Shown one piece after another: positions 15,282 to 25,104 of a stretch of 64,000 nucleotides of DNA. Source of the DNA: Candidatus Sulfopaludibacter sp. SbA3 (GTDB lineage Bacteria > Acidobacteriota > Vicinamibacteria > Vicinamibacterales > UBA2999); NCBI GenBank assembly GCA_945903265.1, contig CAMDNQ010000008.1, positions 89,013-153,012 of the forward strand, read 5' to 3'. How positions within the stretch are numbered: the stretch's first letter is position 1; each line of letters starts with the position of its first letter. A model generated the notes under the pieces. The model worked only from the letters and a program-made list of their open reading frames with translations. It was not told the origin of the DNA and did no database searches. A program made the position numbers and the translations under genes.

Positions 15282-16595
15282 GTGACCGCACCCCTTCAAA
15301 TCGCGTCGAGCGGTGGCAAGCTCGGCGTACTGCTCGTCGGGCTCGGCGCCGTGGCGACGACGACCATCGCCGGCGTATTTGCCATCCGCAAAAAGCTCGC
15401 GTTGCCGATCGGATCGCTGACCCAGATGGGCACGATTCGGCTCGGCAAGCGCACCGAGAATCGCAGTCCCCTGATCAAGGATTTCGTTCCGCTCGCGGAC
15501 CTCAACGACATCGTCTTCGGCGGCTGGGACATCTTCGAAGAGGACTGCTACGGCGCTGCGCGCACCGCGGGCGTGCTCGAACCCGCACAGCTCGATCAGG
15601 TCCGTGGCGAGCTGGAGGCGATTCGGCCGATGTCCGCCGTGTTCGACCAGCGGTACGTGAAGCGTCTCGACGGGCCGAACGTCAAAAAGGGCAAGAACAA
15701 GCGCGACCTCGCCGAGCAGGTCATCGCGGACATCCGCGCGTTCAAGGACAAGCACGGATGCGACCGTCTCGTCATGATCTGGACCGGCAGTACCGAGGTC
15801 TACATGAAGGAGACCGCGGTGCATGCCACCGTGGCGTCATTCGAGAAGGCGCTCGAACAGAGCGACGACGCCATTCCGTCGAGCATGGTGTACGCCTACG
15901 CGGCGATCCGTGAGGGCATCCCGTTTGCGAACGCCGCGCCGAACCTGACGGCCGACATCCCCGCGATGCTGGAGTTGGCCGCGCGCACCCAGGCGCCGCT
16001 CGCCGGCAACGACATGAAGACGGGGCAGACGCTGATCAAGACGATTATTGCGCCCGGCCTCAAGGCCCGGCTGCTCGGCGTCCGTGGCTGGTACTCGACC
16101 AACATCCTTGGCAACCGTGACGGCGAGGTCCTCGACGACCCCGAGTCGTTCAAGACGAAGGAAGAGAGCAAGAAGTCAGCGCTGGATTACATCTTCCAGC
16201 CGCAGCTCTATCCCGAACTCTACAAGGACTTGTGCCACGTAGTCCGCATCAACTACTACCCCCCGCGCGGCGACAATAAAGAGGGGTGGGACAATATCGA
16301 TCTGATCGGGTGGCTAGGCTATCCGATGCAGCTGAAGATCAATTTCCTGTGCCGCGACAGTATTCTGGCGGCGCCGATTGTGCTCGATTCGGCCCTGTTC
16401 CTCGACCTCGCGAAGCGGTCCGGCATGTCGGGCATCCAGGAATGGTTGTCGTTCTATTACAAGGCACCCATGCACGCTCCCGAGGTCTACCCCGAACACG
16501 ATCTGTTCATTCAGCTGATGAAGCTGAAGAACACTCTTCGCTATATGAAGGGCGAGCAGCTGATCACGCACCTCGGCCGGGAGTATTACGACTAG
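15282..16595 (+). CDS. ino1: Inositol-3-phosphate synthase
   Basis: NAD-dependent enzyme that cyclises glucose-6-phosphate to 1D-myo-inositol 3-phosphate, the first step to inositol lipids and inositol-containing solutes. 437 aa. The N-terminal Rossmann loop GVLLVGLGAVATTTIAG, the conserved MIWTGSTEVY, the catalytic-region GNDMKTGQTLIKT and the GWYSTNILGNRDG segment are all present. It starts at GTG 15282 directly below a good promoter and lacks a Shine-Dalgarno. The G8/beta-helix gene follows 23 nt downstream and may be co-transcribed. Whether the product feeds phosphatidylinositol or another compound is not shown in this window. Confidence 0.95.
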   Translation: MTAPLQIASSGGKLGVLLVGLGAVATTTIAGVFAIRKKLALPIGSLTQMGTIRLGKRTENRSPLIKDFVPLADLNDIVFGGWDIFEEDCYGAARTAGVLEPAQLDQVRGELEAIRPMSAVFDQRYVKRLDGPNVKKGKNKRDLAEQVIADIRAFKDKHGCDRLVMIWTGSTEVYMKETAVHATVASFEKALEQSDDAIPSSMVYAYAAIREGIPFANAAPNLTADIPAMLELAARTQAPLAGNDMKTGQTLIKTIIAPGLKARLLGVRGWYSTNILGNRDGEVLDDPESFKTKEESKKSALDYIFQPQLYPELYKDLCHVVRINYYPPRGDNKEGWDNIDLIGWLGYPMQLKINFLCRDSILAAPIVLDSALFLDLAKRSGMSGIQEWLSFYYKAPMHAPEVYPEHDLFIQLMKLKNTLRYMKGEQLITHLGREYYD

Positions 16596-16618
16596 TCCGC
16601 ACGACTGAAGGAGTTGTC

Positions 16619-18817
16619 ATGAGACGCACCGTGATCGGAATCGGCGCCCTGGCGCTGGTCGCGTCGGTCGGCACCCTCAACGCTCAGGATCACCCTCACC
16701 TCGCCGCCGCGAGCGGCGTGCCGCACGGCATCCCCCGCATCTGTGCTGACGCGACAGTCACGTCGGTGGCGAGCGGCTCCTGGTCCGCGCCGTCGACATG
16801 GTCGACGCGGCAGGTGCCCGGTGCGGGCGCCGCGGTGCGCGTCGCGTCCGGCACGCGGGTCGCCTACGACGTTGTCAGCGACGCGGCCATTCGGTGTGTC
16901 GACGTCGAAGGCGAACTCAGATTCCGGACGGACGCGGATACACGGCTGACGGTAGGTACCCTGACCGTCCTGGAGACCGGACGCCTTGAAATCGGCACGG
17001 TCGACCAGCCGATTGCCGCAGGGGCGACGGCGGAGCTCGTCGTGGCCGATCAGCCGATCGACACCGCGCGCGATCCGGAGCAGATTACGGGCGGTCTCAT
17101 CGGGCTTGGGACGATCCGGATGCATGGGGCGGTGAAGTCCCCGACCTTTGTTCGAGTCACGGCCGAACCGCTGGCGCGCCACACCACGCTGCAGCTCGAA
17201 GAGGCGGCGTCAGGATGGGCGCCGGGCGACAAGCTCGTGATTCCCGACACGCGCCAGCTTCGCCAGAACGAGCGGGGGACCAGCTACGTCCCTCAGTGGG
17301 AAGAACTGTCCCTGGCCGCCATCACCGGCCGGACAGCGACAATTGCGTTGCCGCTCCGGTTCGATCACCGCGGCGCTCGTGCCGCCGACAACCGCATCGA
17401 GTTCCTGCCTCACGTCGGCAACGTCACCCGCAACGTCGTCGTCCGTTCGGAGAATCCGCAGGGCACACGCGGACACGTGATCTTCGTGATGCATCCCGAT
17501 GTCGACATCCGGTACGCGGCGTTCAAGGACCTCGGCCGCACGCGAATGGGCGTGCTCAGTAATACCGAGTACGGGACCGACGGCGGCGTGCGACGCGTCG
17601 GGACCAACCAGATTGGACGCTACTCGCTCCACTTTCATCACGCGTTTGGCCCGCGGACGCCGAATCCGAGCGGATACCAGTTCACCCTCATCGGCAACGC
17701 GATAGACGACGCCTCGAAGTGGGGCATCACGATTCACAACAGCCACTTCGGCCTGATCCGCGACAACGTCGTCTACAACTCGCGGGGCGCGGGCATCGTG
17801 ACCGAGGACGGCAACGAGAGCTTCAACGTCTTCGATCACAACTTCGCGATGCGGTCCGAGGGATCAGGCGAGTTCGCGCCGCGGAGCGGCTACGGCGGCG
17901 CAACGGGCGATCCCGGCGGCGAGGGCGCCGGCTTCTGGCTGCGCGGGCCGAATAATACGCTTCGGAACAACGTCGCGGCCAACGTCGACGTGTTTGGCTA
18001 CGGCATCGCCGCAGGCGCGATCGAGGCGGTGCGCGTGCCAACGTTCAAGGGCGCGGACAACAGCAAGAACGGCGAGTTCACGACGATCGATGCCGTCGAT
18101 ACGCCGCTCCTGGAGTTTTCCAACAACGAAGCCTACGGCGCCATCCAGACCGGCATGGCCATCGGCTGGAACGGCATCGTCAAGGGCCTGCGCGTGTGGC
18201 ACACGTCGCGGAATGCCATCACGGCGTTTCCTGCCGATCGCTTGGAGATCGACGGGGCCGTCGTGCGGGGGGATCCCGCCGTCCTGTCCGGCGCCTTCGA
18301 GAACCCCACGGGCATCTGGTTCAGTAACTACGTCGCCAAGACCGTGACGGTGCGCAACAGCGACGTGCAGGGGATGCGCGTCGGCGTGGCGAGCCCGTTC
18401 TTCTCGCGCATCGACGCGGAGCCGGGGCGCGGCGACGGCGTCGCGACCGTCGAGAACAGCTTCCTGCGGAATTACGTGGGGATCGCGGTTGCGACCGCGT
18501 ATCGGCCGGAAACGACGCAGGCGCCAGTGAAGAAGGGCGTCATTCGTAACACGCGGTTCGAGCCGCTGGCGGGGGTGACACCCGCGATGTATCCGGCCGC
18601 GGCCATCTCGATGAATTACGGGATGTCATCGGGCGACATCACCCTTCGCGATCCGCTGGTCGTGTACGACTTCAATGGCAAGGCGGGCGACACGTTCCGG
18701 GTGTTCTACTCGCACGAGGTGCCGGCCACCGCGGCCCCGGCGTGCAACGCCCCGCGCGCCGACATCGGCGGATTTGTGTGTGCCGGGGATGACGGTCTTC
18801 AGGAATCGAGACGCTGA
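16619..18817 (+). CDS. Secreted G8-domain, right-handed beta-helix protein
   Basis: 732 aa. A signal peptide (residues 1 to about 22, ending LNAQ) is followed by a G8 domain (about 38-160), seen in GSWSAPSTWSTRQVPGAGAAV and LTVLETGRLEIGTVDQPI. A long parallel beta-helix comes next, with GRYSLHFHHAFG, which resembles the conserved GRYPIHFH segment of CEMIP/TMEM2-type proteins, and repeated NxV/NNV turns (LIRDNVVYNS, TLRNNVAAN). Animal relatives depolymerise hyaluronan, so binding or cleavage of an external polysaccharide is a fair guess, not proven. AAGGAG precedes the ATG. The 3' end overlaps the convergent GGDEF gene by 19 bp. Confidence 0.88.
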   Translation: MRRTVIGIGALALVASVGTLNAQDHPHLAAASGVPHGIPRICADATVTSVASGSWSAPSTWSTRQVPGAGAAVRVASGTRVAYDVVSDAAIRCVDVEGELRFRTDADTRLTVGTLTVLETGRLEIGTVDQPIAAGATAELVVADQPIDTARDPEQITGGLIGLGTIRMHGAVKSPTFVRVTAEPLARHTTLQLEEAASGWAPGDKLVIPDTRQLRQNERGTSYVPQWEELSLAAITGRTATIALPLRFDHRGARAADNRIEFLPHVGNVTRNVVVRSENPQGTRGHVIFVMHPDVDIRYAAFKDLGRTRMGVLSNTEYGTDGGVRRVGTNQIGRYSLHFHHAFGPRTPNPSGYQFTLIGNAIDDASKWGITIHNSHFGLIRDNVVYNSRGAGIVTEDGNESFNVFDHNFAMRSEGSGEFAPRSGYGGATGDPGGEGAGFWLRGPNNTLRNNVAANVDVFGYGIAAGAIEAVRVPTFKGADNSKNGEFTTIDAVDTPLLEFSNNEAYGAIQTGMAIGWNGIVKGLRVWHTSRNAITAFPADRLEIDGAVVRGDPAVLSGAFENPTGIWFSNYVAKTVTVRNSDVQGMRVGVASPFFSRIDAEPGRGDGVATVENSFLRNYVGIAVATAYRPETTQAPVKKGVIRNTRFEPLAGVTPAMYPAAAISMNYGMSSGDITLRDPLVVYDFNGKAGDTFRVFYSHEVPATAAPACNAPRADIGGFVCAGDDGLQESRR

Positions 18818-19740
18818 CTGAGTACGCGGTTGCCGCCGGCCGCGCCTGCGCGGCCGACGGCAGCCACCGCCTGCTCGAGCAGCACCTCGGCCTTCATCGC
18901 GCGCGCGGCTGACGGCACGACCAGCACTCCCACCGACACCGTCACCGCGTAGGCTTCGTCCGATCGATGATCGTGGAGCCGCATCCGCTCCTGCACGGTC
19001 ACGCGGATCCGCTCGGCGAGCCGCTCCGCATTGAACCCCTGGATGTCCGGCATCAGCACGCCGAACATGTCTTCACCCAGCCGGCCCACCCAATCCGTCT
19101 CGCGGAAGTAGTTGCGGACGACGATCCCGATGCGCTCGATCACCCGGTCTCCGGCCCCGCGTCCGTGCTTGGCGTTGATGTCCTCGAGGTCGTCGACGTC
19201 GAGCACGATAACCGCGAACGGATAGCCGAAGCGCTCGGCGCGCTGAATCTCCTTCTCGAGCGCCGCGACGAACACCGCCCGTGTATGCAGGGTCGTCAGC
19301 GGGTCGACAATCGAATGGCCGCTGCGGCCGACATGTTCTGACGCCGCGGCACACACGTCGAGCGAGGCCCGATGCAGCATCTGGGTCAGTGTCGGCCACG
19401 GTTCCGACTCGATGCCGAAGGATTCGTCCTGCGCGAGTTGATCGAGCGCCGACCGCTCCATCAGGTACATGACCGTGAACAGCAGCCTGACCGACACCTC
19501 GTGCTGCACCGCCAGACGCCCAAGGTCCGCGACGACCGGGTAGTCGGCATCCAGCTCGCCGTCCCTGACCGCGGTCGTCAGCAGCTGGAAGGCGAGATCC
19601 CCGAGCCTGGCCCGGTCCTCGGCGCCGACGTGCTCGATCCCGGCAAACGGGTAGACGCCCAGGGTGTCGGTGACGATCTCACCGGCGTGGCCCTGGAGAA
19701 TACGCGCCACCTGCGTGCGCAGTTCGACGGATTCCTGCAC
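18799..19740 (-). CDS. GGDEF-family protein with degenerate active site
   Basis: 313 aa, soluble. The N-terminal half (about 1-140) is helical and not recognised; the C-terminal half is a GGDEF fold with DPLTTLHTRAVFVAALEKEI at its start and VIVLDVDDLEDINAKHGRGAGDRVI in the first metal-binding region. The signature loop, normally RxGGDEF, reads RLGEDMF (residues 220-226), with the second Gly replaced by Glu and the acidic Glu replaced by Met. Diguanylate cyclase activity is therefore doubtful; nucleotide binding or a regulatory role is more likely. The start is GTG. It diverges from the pilB-like gene, so a pilus-related role is possible. Confidence 0.88.
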   Translation of the reverse strand: MQESVELRTQVARILQGHAGEIVTDTLGVYPFAGIEHVGAEDRARLGDLAFQLLTTAVRDGELDADYPVVADLGRLAVQHEVSVRLLFTVMYLMERSALDQLAQDESFGIESEPWPTLTQMLHRASLDVCAAASEHVGRSGHSIVDPLTTLHTRAVFVAALEKEIQRAERFGYPFAVIVLDVDDLEDINAKHGRGAGDRVIERIGIVVRNYFRETDWVGRLGEDMFGVLMPDIQGFNAERLAERIRVTVQERMRLHDHRSDEAYAVTVSVGVLVVPSAARAMKAEVLLEQAVAAVGRAGAAGGNRVLSQRLDS

Positions 19741-19866
19741 GTTATCGGGTATCGGCGTGAACCAACGGATTCACCACTGTACTTACAAAATCCAAAACCC
19801 TACCGTAAACTGGCACGTCGGCCGAAACGCAGTGGGGAACGTGTTCACAGATTCTTGGGGGTACCC

Positions 19867-21873
19867 GTGCGTACGATGATCGGTGAGTGTCTCCGCCAGG
19901 CGGGGATCATCACCGAGGACAATCTGCAGACCGCGCTGGTGGAGCACAAACGCTCGGGTGAGCGTCTGGGTTCGGTACTGATCCGCCTGAATATGGCGAC
20001 CGAGCGCCAGATTGCGGAGGCGCTCGCCTACCAGCTGGGGTTCGCGTACGCGGACCTCGTTGCACATCCGCCGGATCCCGGCGCGGTCATCCTGATTCCC
20101 AAAGACGTCGCCCTCAAGCGCAACTGCATCGGCGTCGCCGTCGAGAAGAACGTGCTGACGGTGGCGATGTCGGATCCGCTCCTCTTTACCCTGGTGCAGG
20201 ATCTCGAGTTCCAGACGGGATACCGCATCAAGCAGGTCGTCGCGACGCGCGGCGAGATCATCGAAGCCATTCAGGCCTGGTACCCGGACAAAGCGCTTAC
20301 GCGCGTCACCCCGGGCAGCATGCAGAGCCGGAGCCGCGACGACGTGGCGCGCGGGGGCATGCTCGCGCCGCGCACGCCCGGGACGCCCGCCGTCGTGCGC
20401 GACGAGGACATCTTCGAGCAATCGACCACTCACACGACCGGGACGGCCGAGACCGCCCCGATCATTGACATGGTCGAGCTCGTCATCAGGAACGCGCTGA
20501 AGAGCCACGCCAGCGACATTCACATCGAGCCGACGGAGGGTGACGTGGTCGTCCGCCATCGGCTGGACGGGCTGCTCAAAGAAGTGATGGACCTGCCGAA
20601 GTGGGTCCATGACGGCGTCGTGGCGCGCGTGAAGATCATGGCGGGTCTCGATATCGCGGAGAAGCGGCTGCCGCAGGACGGACGCATTCGCACCACCGCC
20701 GACGACGGGCAGGACGTCGATCTGCGCGTCTCGACCCTCCGCACGATCTTCGGCGAAAAGATCGTGATGCGCGTGCTCGACCACCGGAAAGGCGTGCCGC
20801 CGCTCGAAGAACTCGGGTTTTCGGCGGCCTCGATGGAGCATCTCCGTTTCTTCCTGCGCCATCAGCACGGCATGATCCTCGTCGTCGGACCGACCGGGTC
20901 CGGAAAGACGACCTCGCTGTCGTCCGCGCTTGCGTCGATCCGGTCAGAACGGACGAACATCATCACGATCGAAGACCCGGTGGAGTACCAGATTCCCGGC
21001 GTCAACCAGACGCAGATCAACACGAAGATCAACCTGACGTTTGCGAGCGCGCTGCGATCGATCCTCCGGCAGGATCCCGACGTTGTCCTGGTCGGAGAAA
21101 TCCGCGATCAGGAGACGGCGCGCATCGCGATGCAGGCCGCGCAGACGGGCCACCTCGTGCTGTCGACGCTGCACACGGACGACGCACCGTCGTGTGTGAC
21201 GCGTCTCACCGACATCGGCATCGAGCCGTATGTCTCGGCGTCGGCCCTCATTGGCGTTGTCGCCCAGCGCCTCGTGCGGCGGCTGTGCTCAGACTGCCGT
21301 CGTCCGTACACTCCCGAACCTGAAACGCTGCGGGCGATGGGCGTCTCCGAAGCGGACGCCGGAGCGCAGACGTTCTATCGCGCTGATGGTTGCGACAAAT
21401 GCAATCAGACTGGGTATCGGGGACGCGTGGGCATCTACGAGATCATGGCGGTGACCGACAGCCTGCGGCGGCTCATCGCGCAGCGCGGCGCCGAGGCGCA
21501 GCTTCGTGAAGCCGCGATTTCCGCCGGCATGATCACGCTTGGCGAGGACGGCTTGCTGAAGGTCAAGGCGGGGATGACCTCGCCCCAGGAACTGCTCCGC
21601 GTGGTCACCGAAGTCCGGCAGACGCGCGCGCTGTGCCCCGGCTGCGGCGCGGCGACCTCGCCCGATTTTTCCGTGTGTCCGACCTGTGGCCACGGACTCG
21701 GCGGGGGATGCCCCCATTGCCGGCGCCCGATCCAGGCCGAGTGGAAGTTCTGCCCGTATTGCGCCAAGACCACTGCGGTGAGCGGCGCCAAAAAGGCTTC
21801 GCGTCGTCTCGACACGCGACGGTCGATTGCCGAGCTACCCGCCGGGCGCAACGTCGCGGAATTCAAGAAATAA
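19867..21873 (+). CDS. pilB: Type IV pilus/type II secretion ATPase (PilB/GspE) with C-terminal zinc ribbons
   Basis: Cytoplasmic hexameric ATPase that drives pilus extension or secretion. Counting from the GTG at 19867 it has 668 aa, about 100 longer than usual. Order: an N-terminal MshEN-type domain (1 to about 150), then the GspE core with Walker A GPTGSGKTTS (about 341-350), HASDIHIEP, the Walker B region RQDPDVVLVGEIRD, and the structural tetracysteine CSDC...CDKC. The extra C-terminal tail (about 590-640) carries a double zinc ribbon, with CPGCG...CPTCG and CPHC...CPYC. A GGGGG stretch precedes the start; ATG 19876 is an alternative. The J-domain gene follows 13 nt downstream. Confidence 0.93.
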   Translation: MRTMIGECLRQAGIITEDNLQTALVEHKRSGERLGSVLIRLNMATERQIAEALAYQLGFAYADLVAHPPDPGAVILIPKDVALKRNCIGVAVEKNVLTVAMSDPLLFTLVQDLEFQTGYRIKQVVATRGEIIEAIQAWYPDKALTRVTPGSMQSRSRDDVARGGMLAPRTPGTPAVVRDEDIFEQSTTHTTGTAETAPIIDMVELVIRNALKSHASDIHIEPTEGDVVVRHRLDGLLKEVMDLPKWVHDGVVARVKIMAGLDIAEKRLPQDGRIRTTADDGQDVDLRVSTLRTIFGEKIVMRVLDHRKGVPPLEELGFSAASMEHLRFFLRHQHGMILVVGPTGSGKTTSLSSALASIRSERTNIITIEDPVEYQIPGVNQTQINTKINLTFASALRSILRQDPDVVLVGEIRDQETARIAMQAAQTGHLVLSTLHTDDAPSCVTRLTDIGIEPYVSASALIGVVAQRLVRRLCSDCRRPYTPEPETLRAMGVSEADAGAQTFYRADGCDKCNQTGYRGRVGIYEIMAVTDSLRRLIAQRGAEAQLREAAISAGMITLGEDGLLKVKAGMTSPQELLRVVTEVRQTRALCPGCGAATSPDFSVCPTCGHGLGGGCPHCRRPIQAEWKFCPYCAKTTAVSGAKKASRRLDTRRSIAELPAGRNVAEFKK

Positions 21874-21886
21874 TCCCGTCTCGTAG

Positions 21887-22684
21887 ATGTCCACCAGTTT
21901 CTACGAGCTCCTCGGCGTCGCTCGCGGCGCCCCTGCGGATGAAATCAAGCGCGCCTTCCGGCGTGAGATCGCGAAGTATCACCCCGACAAGGTCCAGCAT
22001 CTCGGGAAAGAATTCCAGGAAATCGCCGCCGTCAGGTCCGCGGAGCTGACGCGCGCGTACAAGACGCTGACCGAAGACTCGGCTCGCGCGGAGTACGACG
22101 AGGGTCTTGGCGACGCGCCCGCCAGGCCTTCGCCGGTGACCCCTGCCGCCGACGCAGGGTCGTCGCCGCCGCGCCGGTCGGAGCCTGTCGTCACCTCGAC
22201 GCCGCCGCGGCCGGCGTTCGGGTCGTCTGCCGACCGCGCCGGCGCGAGCGATCTCGTTCGCAAGGCCGCCGTCGTTCGATTTCGCCAGGCGGTGAACGAG
22301 GAATTCGGACGCTGTGAGGAAGCCCCCGCCGTGGGTTTCGAAATTGCCTGCGCTCCGGCCAAGGGCGCCTTCTGGAACAAGGTGCCTCCGCGGATCCTTG
22401 CGCGGTTTGTTCCGCAGGTGGACGCCGCGGCCATCGCGGAAACCTGGGCGCTGGCGTCCCGTGCGCAGCGCGACGGCCAGCGCGAGATCTGTGTCTTCGT
22501 GATGGGACCGGCCGTCTCTCCCGTCGCGCAGCTCGCACGCGCCATAGCCGATGAAATGCGCAGGCAGACGGCCGCGGTGAAACTGTCGATCGTTCCCGTC
22601 AACACGCGCACCTGGTCCGCGGATATCCCGAAGGACGCGCCGCCCGCCGTGAAGTCGCTGGCGGCGCGGCTCAAATCGCTCTGA
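21887..22684 (+). CDS. J-domain protein with unknown C-terminal domain
   Basis: 265 aa. Residues 4-72 form a J domain with the HPD motif at 32-34 ([12 protein letters not shown]), which recruits and stimulates a DnaK-type chaperone. There is no Gly/Phe region or zinc centre, so it is not classical DnaJ. A Pro/Ser-rich linker (about 80-125) leads to a C-terminal domain of about 130 residues that was not recognised. It lies 13 nt after the pilB-like gene and 8 nt before an ABC ATPase gene, so the three are probably one transcript. A chaperone role in pilus or secretion assembly is inferred from context only. Confidence 0.85.
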   Translation: MSTSFYELLGVARGAPADEIKRAFRREIAKYHPDKVQHLGKEFQEIAAVRSAELTRAYKTLTEDSARAEYDEGLGDAPARPSPVTPAADAGSSPPRRSEPVVTSTPPRPAFGSSADRAGASDLVRKAAVVRFRQAVNEEFGRCEEAPAVGFEIACAPAKGAFWNKVPPRILARFVPQVDAAAIAETWALASRAQRDGQREICVFVMGPAVSPVAQLARAIADEMRRQTAAVKLSIVPVNTRTWSADIPKDAPPAVKSLAARLKSL

Positions 22685-22692
22685 CAGGACCG

Positions 22693-23379
22693 ATGGCGCT
22701 GATTGAGACGACCGACCTCTGGAAAACCTACACGATGGGGACAGAGGACGTCCACGCGCTCCGCGGCGTGTCGCTGCAAATCGAGCGTGGCGAATACGTG
22801 GCGATCATGGGGCCGTCAGGATCCGGCAAGTCGACGCTGATGAACCTGATTGGCTGTCTCGACACGCCAACCAAGGGGACGTACCTCTTGAACGGCAAAC
22901 GTGTCAGCGACATGAACGACGACGAGCTCGCCCGCATCCGGAACGAGGAAATCGGGTTCGTGTTTCAGACGTTCAACCTGCTGCCGCGTGCGTCGGCGCT
23001 CCACAACGTGGAGCTGCCGCTGGTCTACGCCGGCGTGTCCGGGGCGGACCGCACGGCACGCGCGACAGCCGCGCTGGAGAAGGTGGATCTGGTGTCCCGC
23101 ATGCGGCATCGGCCCAATGAACTGTCAGGGGGCCAGCGGCAGCGCGTGGCTATCGCGCGCGCGCTCGTGAACAACCCGTCGATGCTGCTGGCGGATGAGC
23201 CGACGGGAAACCTCGACTCAAAGACGGGCGCCGAGATCATGGCGCTGTTCGACCGGCTCCACGAGGCGGGCAACACCATCCTTGTCGTCACGCACGAGGC
23301 CGACGTTGCCGCCTTCGCGCACCGCGTTCTCCACTTTCGCGACGGGCAGATCGAACGCGACGTCCGACGCGCGGCGTAA
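22693..23379 (+). CDS. ABC transporter ATP-binding protein (LolD/MacB type)
   Basis: 228 aa ATPase subunit. Walker A is GPSGSGKST, the signature is [16 protein letters not shown], and Walker B leads into [15 protein letters not shown], all typical of the MacB/LolD/FtsE group that pairs with four-helix mechanotransmission permeases. [22 protein letters not shown] fits the same group. No permease or membrane-fusion partner is next to it; the next gene is on the other strand, so the partner must be encoded elsewhere. It is the third gene of the pilB-like/J-domain unit. Confidence 0.92.
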   Translation: MALIETTDLWKTYTMGTEDVHALRGVSLQIERGEYVAIMGPSGSGKSTLMNLIGCLDTPTKGTYLLNGKRVSDMNDDELARIRNEEIGFVFQTFNLLPRASALHNVELPLVYAGVSGADRTARATAALEKVDLVSRMRHRPNELSGGQRQRVAIARALVNNPSMLLADEPTGNLDSKTGAEIMALFDRLHEAGNTILVVTHEADVAAFAHRVLHFRDGQIERDVRRAA

Positions 23380-23401
23380 TGCGCGGCCACGCGCCAGGGC
23401 G

Positions 23402-24283
23402 CTAGACGGCCGCGAAATGCGAGGCGCCGACCGGCCGCAGCGGCGCGTCCGGATTGAACGAGCTGGGGTCGAGCACGATGCGATCGCGCGGGGCATCGGG
23501 ATCGAGGGCGGGAACGGCGCTCAGCAGCGCGCGCGTGTACGGATGCGCCGGGGCGGTGAACAGCGCACCTGTCTCACCCATTTCGACGATTCTCCCGAGA
23601 TACATCACCGCGACGCGGCTGCAGATGTGTTCGACCAGCCTGAGATCGTGCGCGATGAACAGGTACGTCAGCTTCAGGCGTTCGCGGAGTTCGAGCATCA
23701 GCCTGACCACCTGCGCCTGAATCGACACGTCCAGCGCCGACACCGCCTCGTCGGCGATGATGAGCGCCGGGCTCAACGCCAGTGCCCTCGCGATGCCGAT
23801 CCGCTGGCGCTGTCCGCCACTGAACTCGTGCGGATAGCGTTGGAGGTGGTCGGGCTCGAGCCCAACCATCTCGAACAGCTCGGCGACGCGCTGACGCCGT
23901 TCAGGGCGCGCGCCAAGGCTGTGAATAATGAGCGGCTCTTCGACGATGTCGCCGGCGCGCATGCGCGGGTTGAGCGACGAATAGGGATCCTGAAAGACGA
24001 TCTGCATGTCGCGGCGCGCCAGACGCATCCGTTCGCGTGAGAACGCGAGCACGTTCTCGCCTCGAAAGAGCACTTCTCCTGCGGTCGGTTCGATGAGGCG
24101 GAGGATACAGCGTCCGGTCGTGCTCTTGCCGCTGCCCGACTCACCGACGAGGCCGAACATCTCGCCCTCATGAATGGCGAAGCTGACGTCGTCGACCGCC
24201 TTGACGACTGATGGCGGTTGAAACAATCCGCGCCTCCGCACGAAGTGCTTTACGAGCCCCCGCACATCAAGGATGGGCGTCAT
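23402..24283 (-). CDS. oppF: Oligopeptide/dipeptide ABC transporter ATP-binding protein, OppF type
   Basis: 293 aa ATPase, the OppF/DppF partner of a two-ATPase peptide importer. Walker A is GESGSGKST, the signature is [16 protein letters not shown], and Walker B leads into [19 protein letters not shown]. The C-terminal oligopeptide extension, with [12 protein letters not shown], is present. Its start overlaps the stop of the OppD-type gene by 4 bp (ATGA). No OppB/C permease or binding protein is in the window. It is the last gene of the mutase-oppD-oppF unit. Confidence 0.92.
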   Translation of the reverse strand: MTPILDVRGLVKHFVRRRGLFQPPSVVKAVDDVSFAIHEGEMFGLVGESGSGKSTTGRCILRLIEPTAGEVLFRGENVLAFSRERMRLARRDMQIVFQDPYSSLNPRMRAGDIVEEPLIIHSLGARPERRQRVAELFEMVGLEPDHLQRYPHEFSGGQRQRIGIARALALSPALIIADEAVSALDVSIQAQVVRLMLELRERLKLTYLFIAHDLRLVEHICSRVAVMYLGRIVEMGETGALFTAPAHPYTRALLSAVPALDPDAPRDRIVLDPSSFNPDAPLRPVGASHFAAV

Positions 24284-25104
24284 CGTGGAGATGGCGCCTG
24301 ACCGCCCCTGTCCTGGGTCGTCCCCGGAACCGCGGCGAGGAGACTGCGGGTGTACTCGTGCGCCGGCGCTCGGAGGATCTGTCTGACCGCGCCCTGCTCG
24401 ACGAGCGATCCTTTGTACATGACGGCCACACGGTCGGCCATTTCGGCGATGACGCCGAAGTCATGCGTGATCAGCAGCAATGCAAGATTGAACGCGGTGC
24501 GCAGCTCGCGAAGGAGATCGAGCACTTGCGCCTGGATCGTGACATCGAGGGCCGTCGTCGGCTCGTCGGCGATGATGAGTGCCGGCCGGCAGGCCAGAGC
24601 GATGGCGATCATCACTCGCTGGCGCATGCCGCCAGACAGCTGGTGCGGATAATCCCTGACGCGCTCGCCGGCGTTCGGGATGTGCACGGCTTCGAGCAGT
24701 TCCACCGCCCGGCGCTGCGCCTCCGCGCGCGAGGCCATCCCGTGGACCGTCAGCGCTTCCCCGATCTGGTCGCCAACCCGCATGACGGGATTCAGGGCCG
24801 TCATTGGTTCCTGAAAGATCAGCGAAATGCGCGCGCCCCGCACCTGGCGCATCTCCCGCTCCGGAAGCGTCAGCAGATCGCGTCCCTCGAAGAAGATCTG
24901 GCCGGCGGAGACGCGTCCCGGCGCCTGGAGAAGCCGGAGGATCGCGAAGGCGGTCACCGACTTGCCGCTGCCGGATTCACCCACCAGCCCCAGCGTCTCT
25001 CCCGGCGCGATGTGGAAGGAGACGTCGTTCACCGCAGTCACCGTCGAACGGGCTCCGGCAAAGGTGACCGTGAGGTTGCGAACGTCGAGCAGCGGCGCGG
25101 TCAT
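24280..25104 (-). CDS. oppD: Oligopeptide/dipeptide ABC transporter ATP-binding protein, OppD type
   Basis: 274 aa ATPase of the OppD/DppD type. Walker A is GESGSGKSV, the signature is [15 protein letters not shown], and Walker B leads into [19 protein letters not shown]. The tail is shorter than in many OppD proteins but keeps [15 protein letters not shown]. The start overlaps the end of the methylmalonyl-CoA mutase gene by 4 bp and its own end overlaps oppF by 4 bp, so translation of all three is probably coupled. The substrate (peptide, nickel or other) cannot be assigned without the permease and binding protein. Confidence 0.92.
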   Translation of the reverse strand: MTAPLLDVRNLTVTFAGARSTVTAVNDVSFHIAPGETLGLVGESGSGKSVTAFAILRLLQAPGRVSAGQIFFEGRDLLTLPEREMRQVRGARISLIFQEPMTALNPVMRVGDQIGEALTVHGMASRAEAQRRAVELLEAVHIPNAGERVRDYPHQLSGGMRQRVMIAIALACRPALIIADEPTTALDVTIQAQVLDLLRELRTAFNLALLLITHDFGVIAEMADRVAVMYKGSLVEQGAVRQILRAPAHEYTRSLLAAVPGTTQDRGGQAPSPR

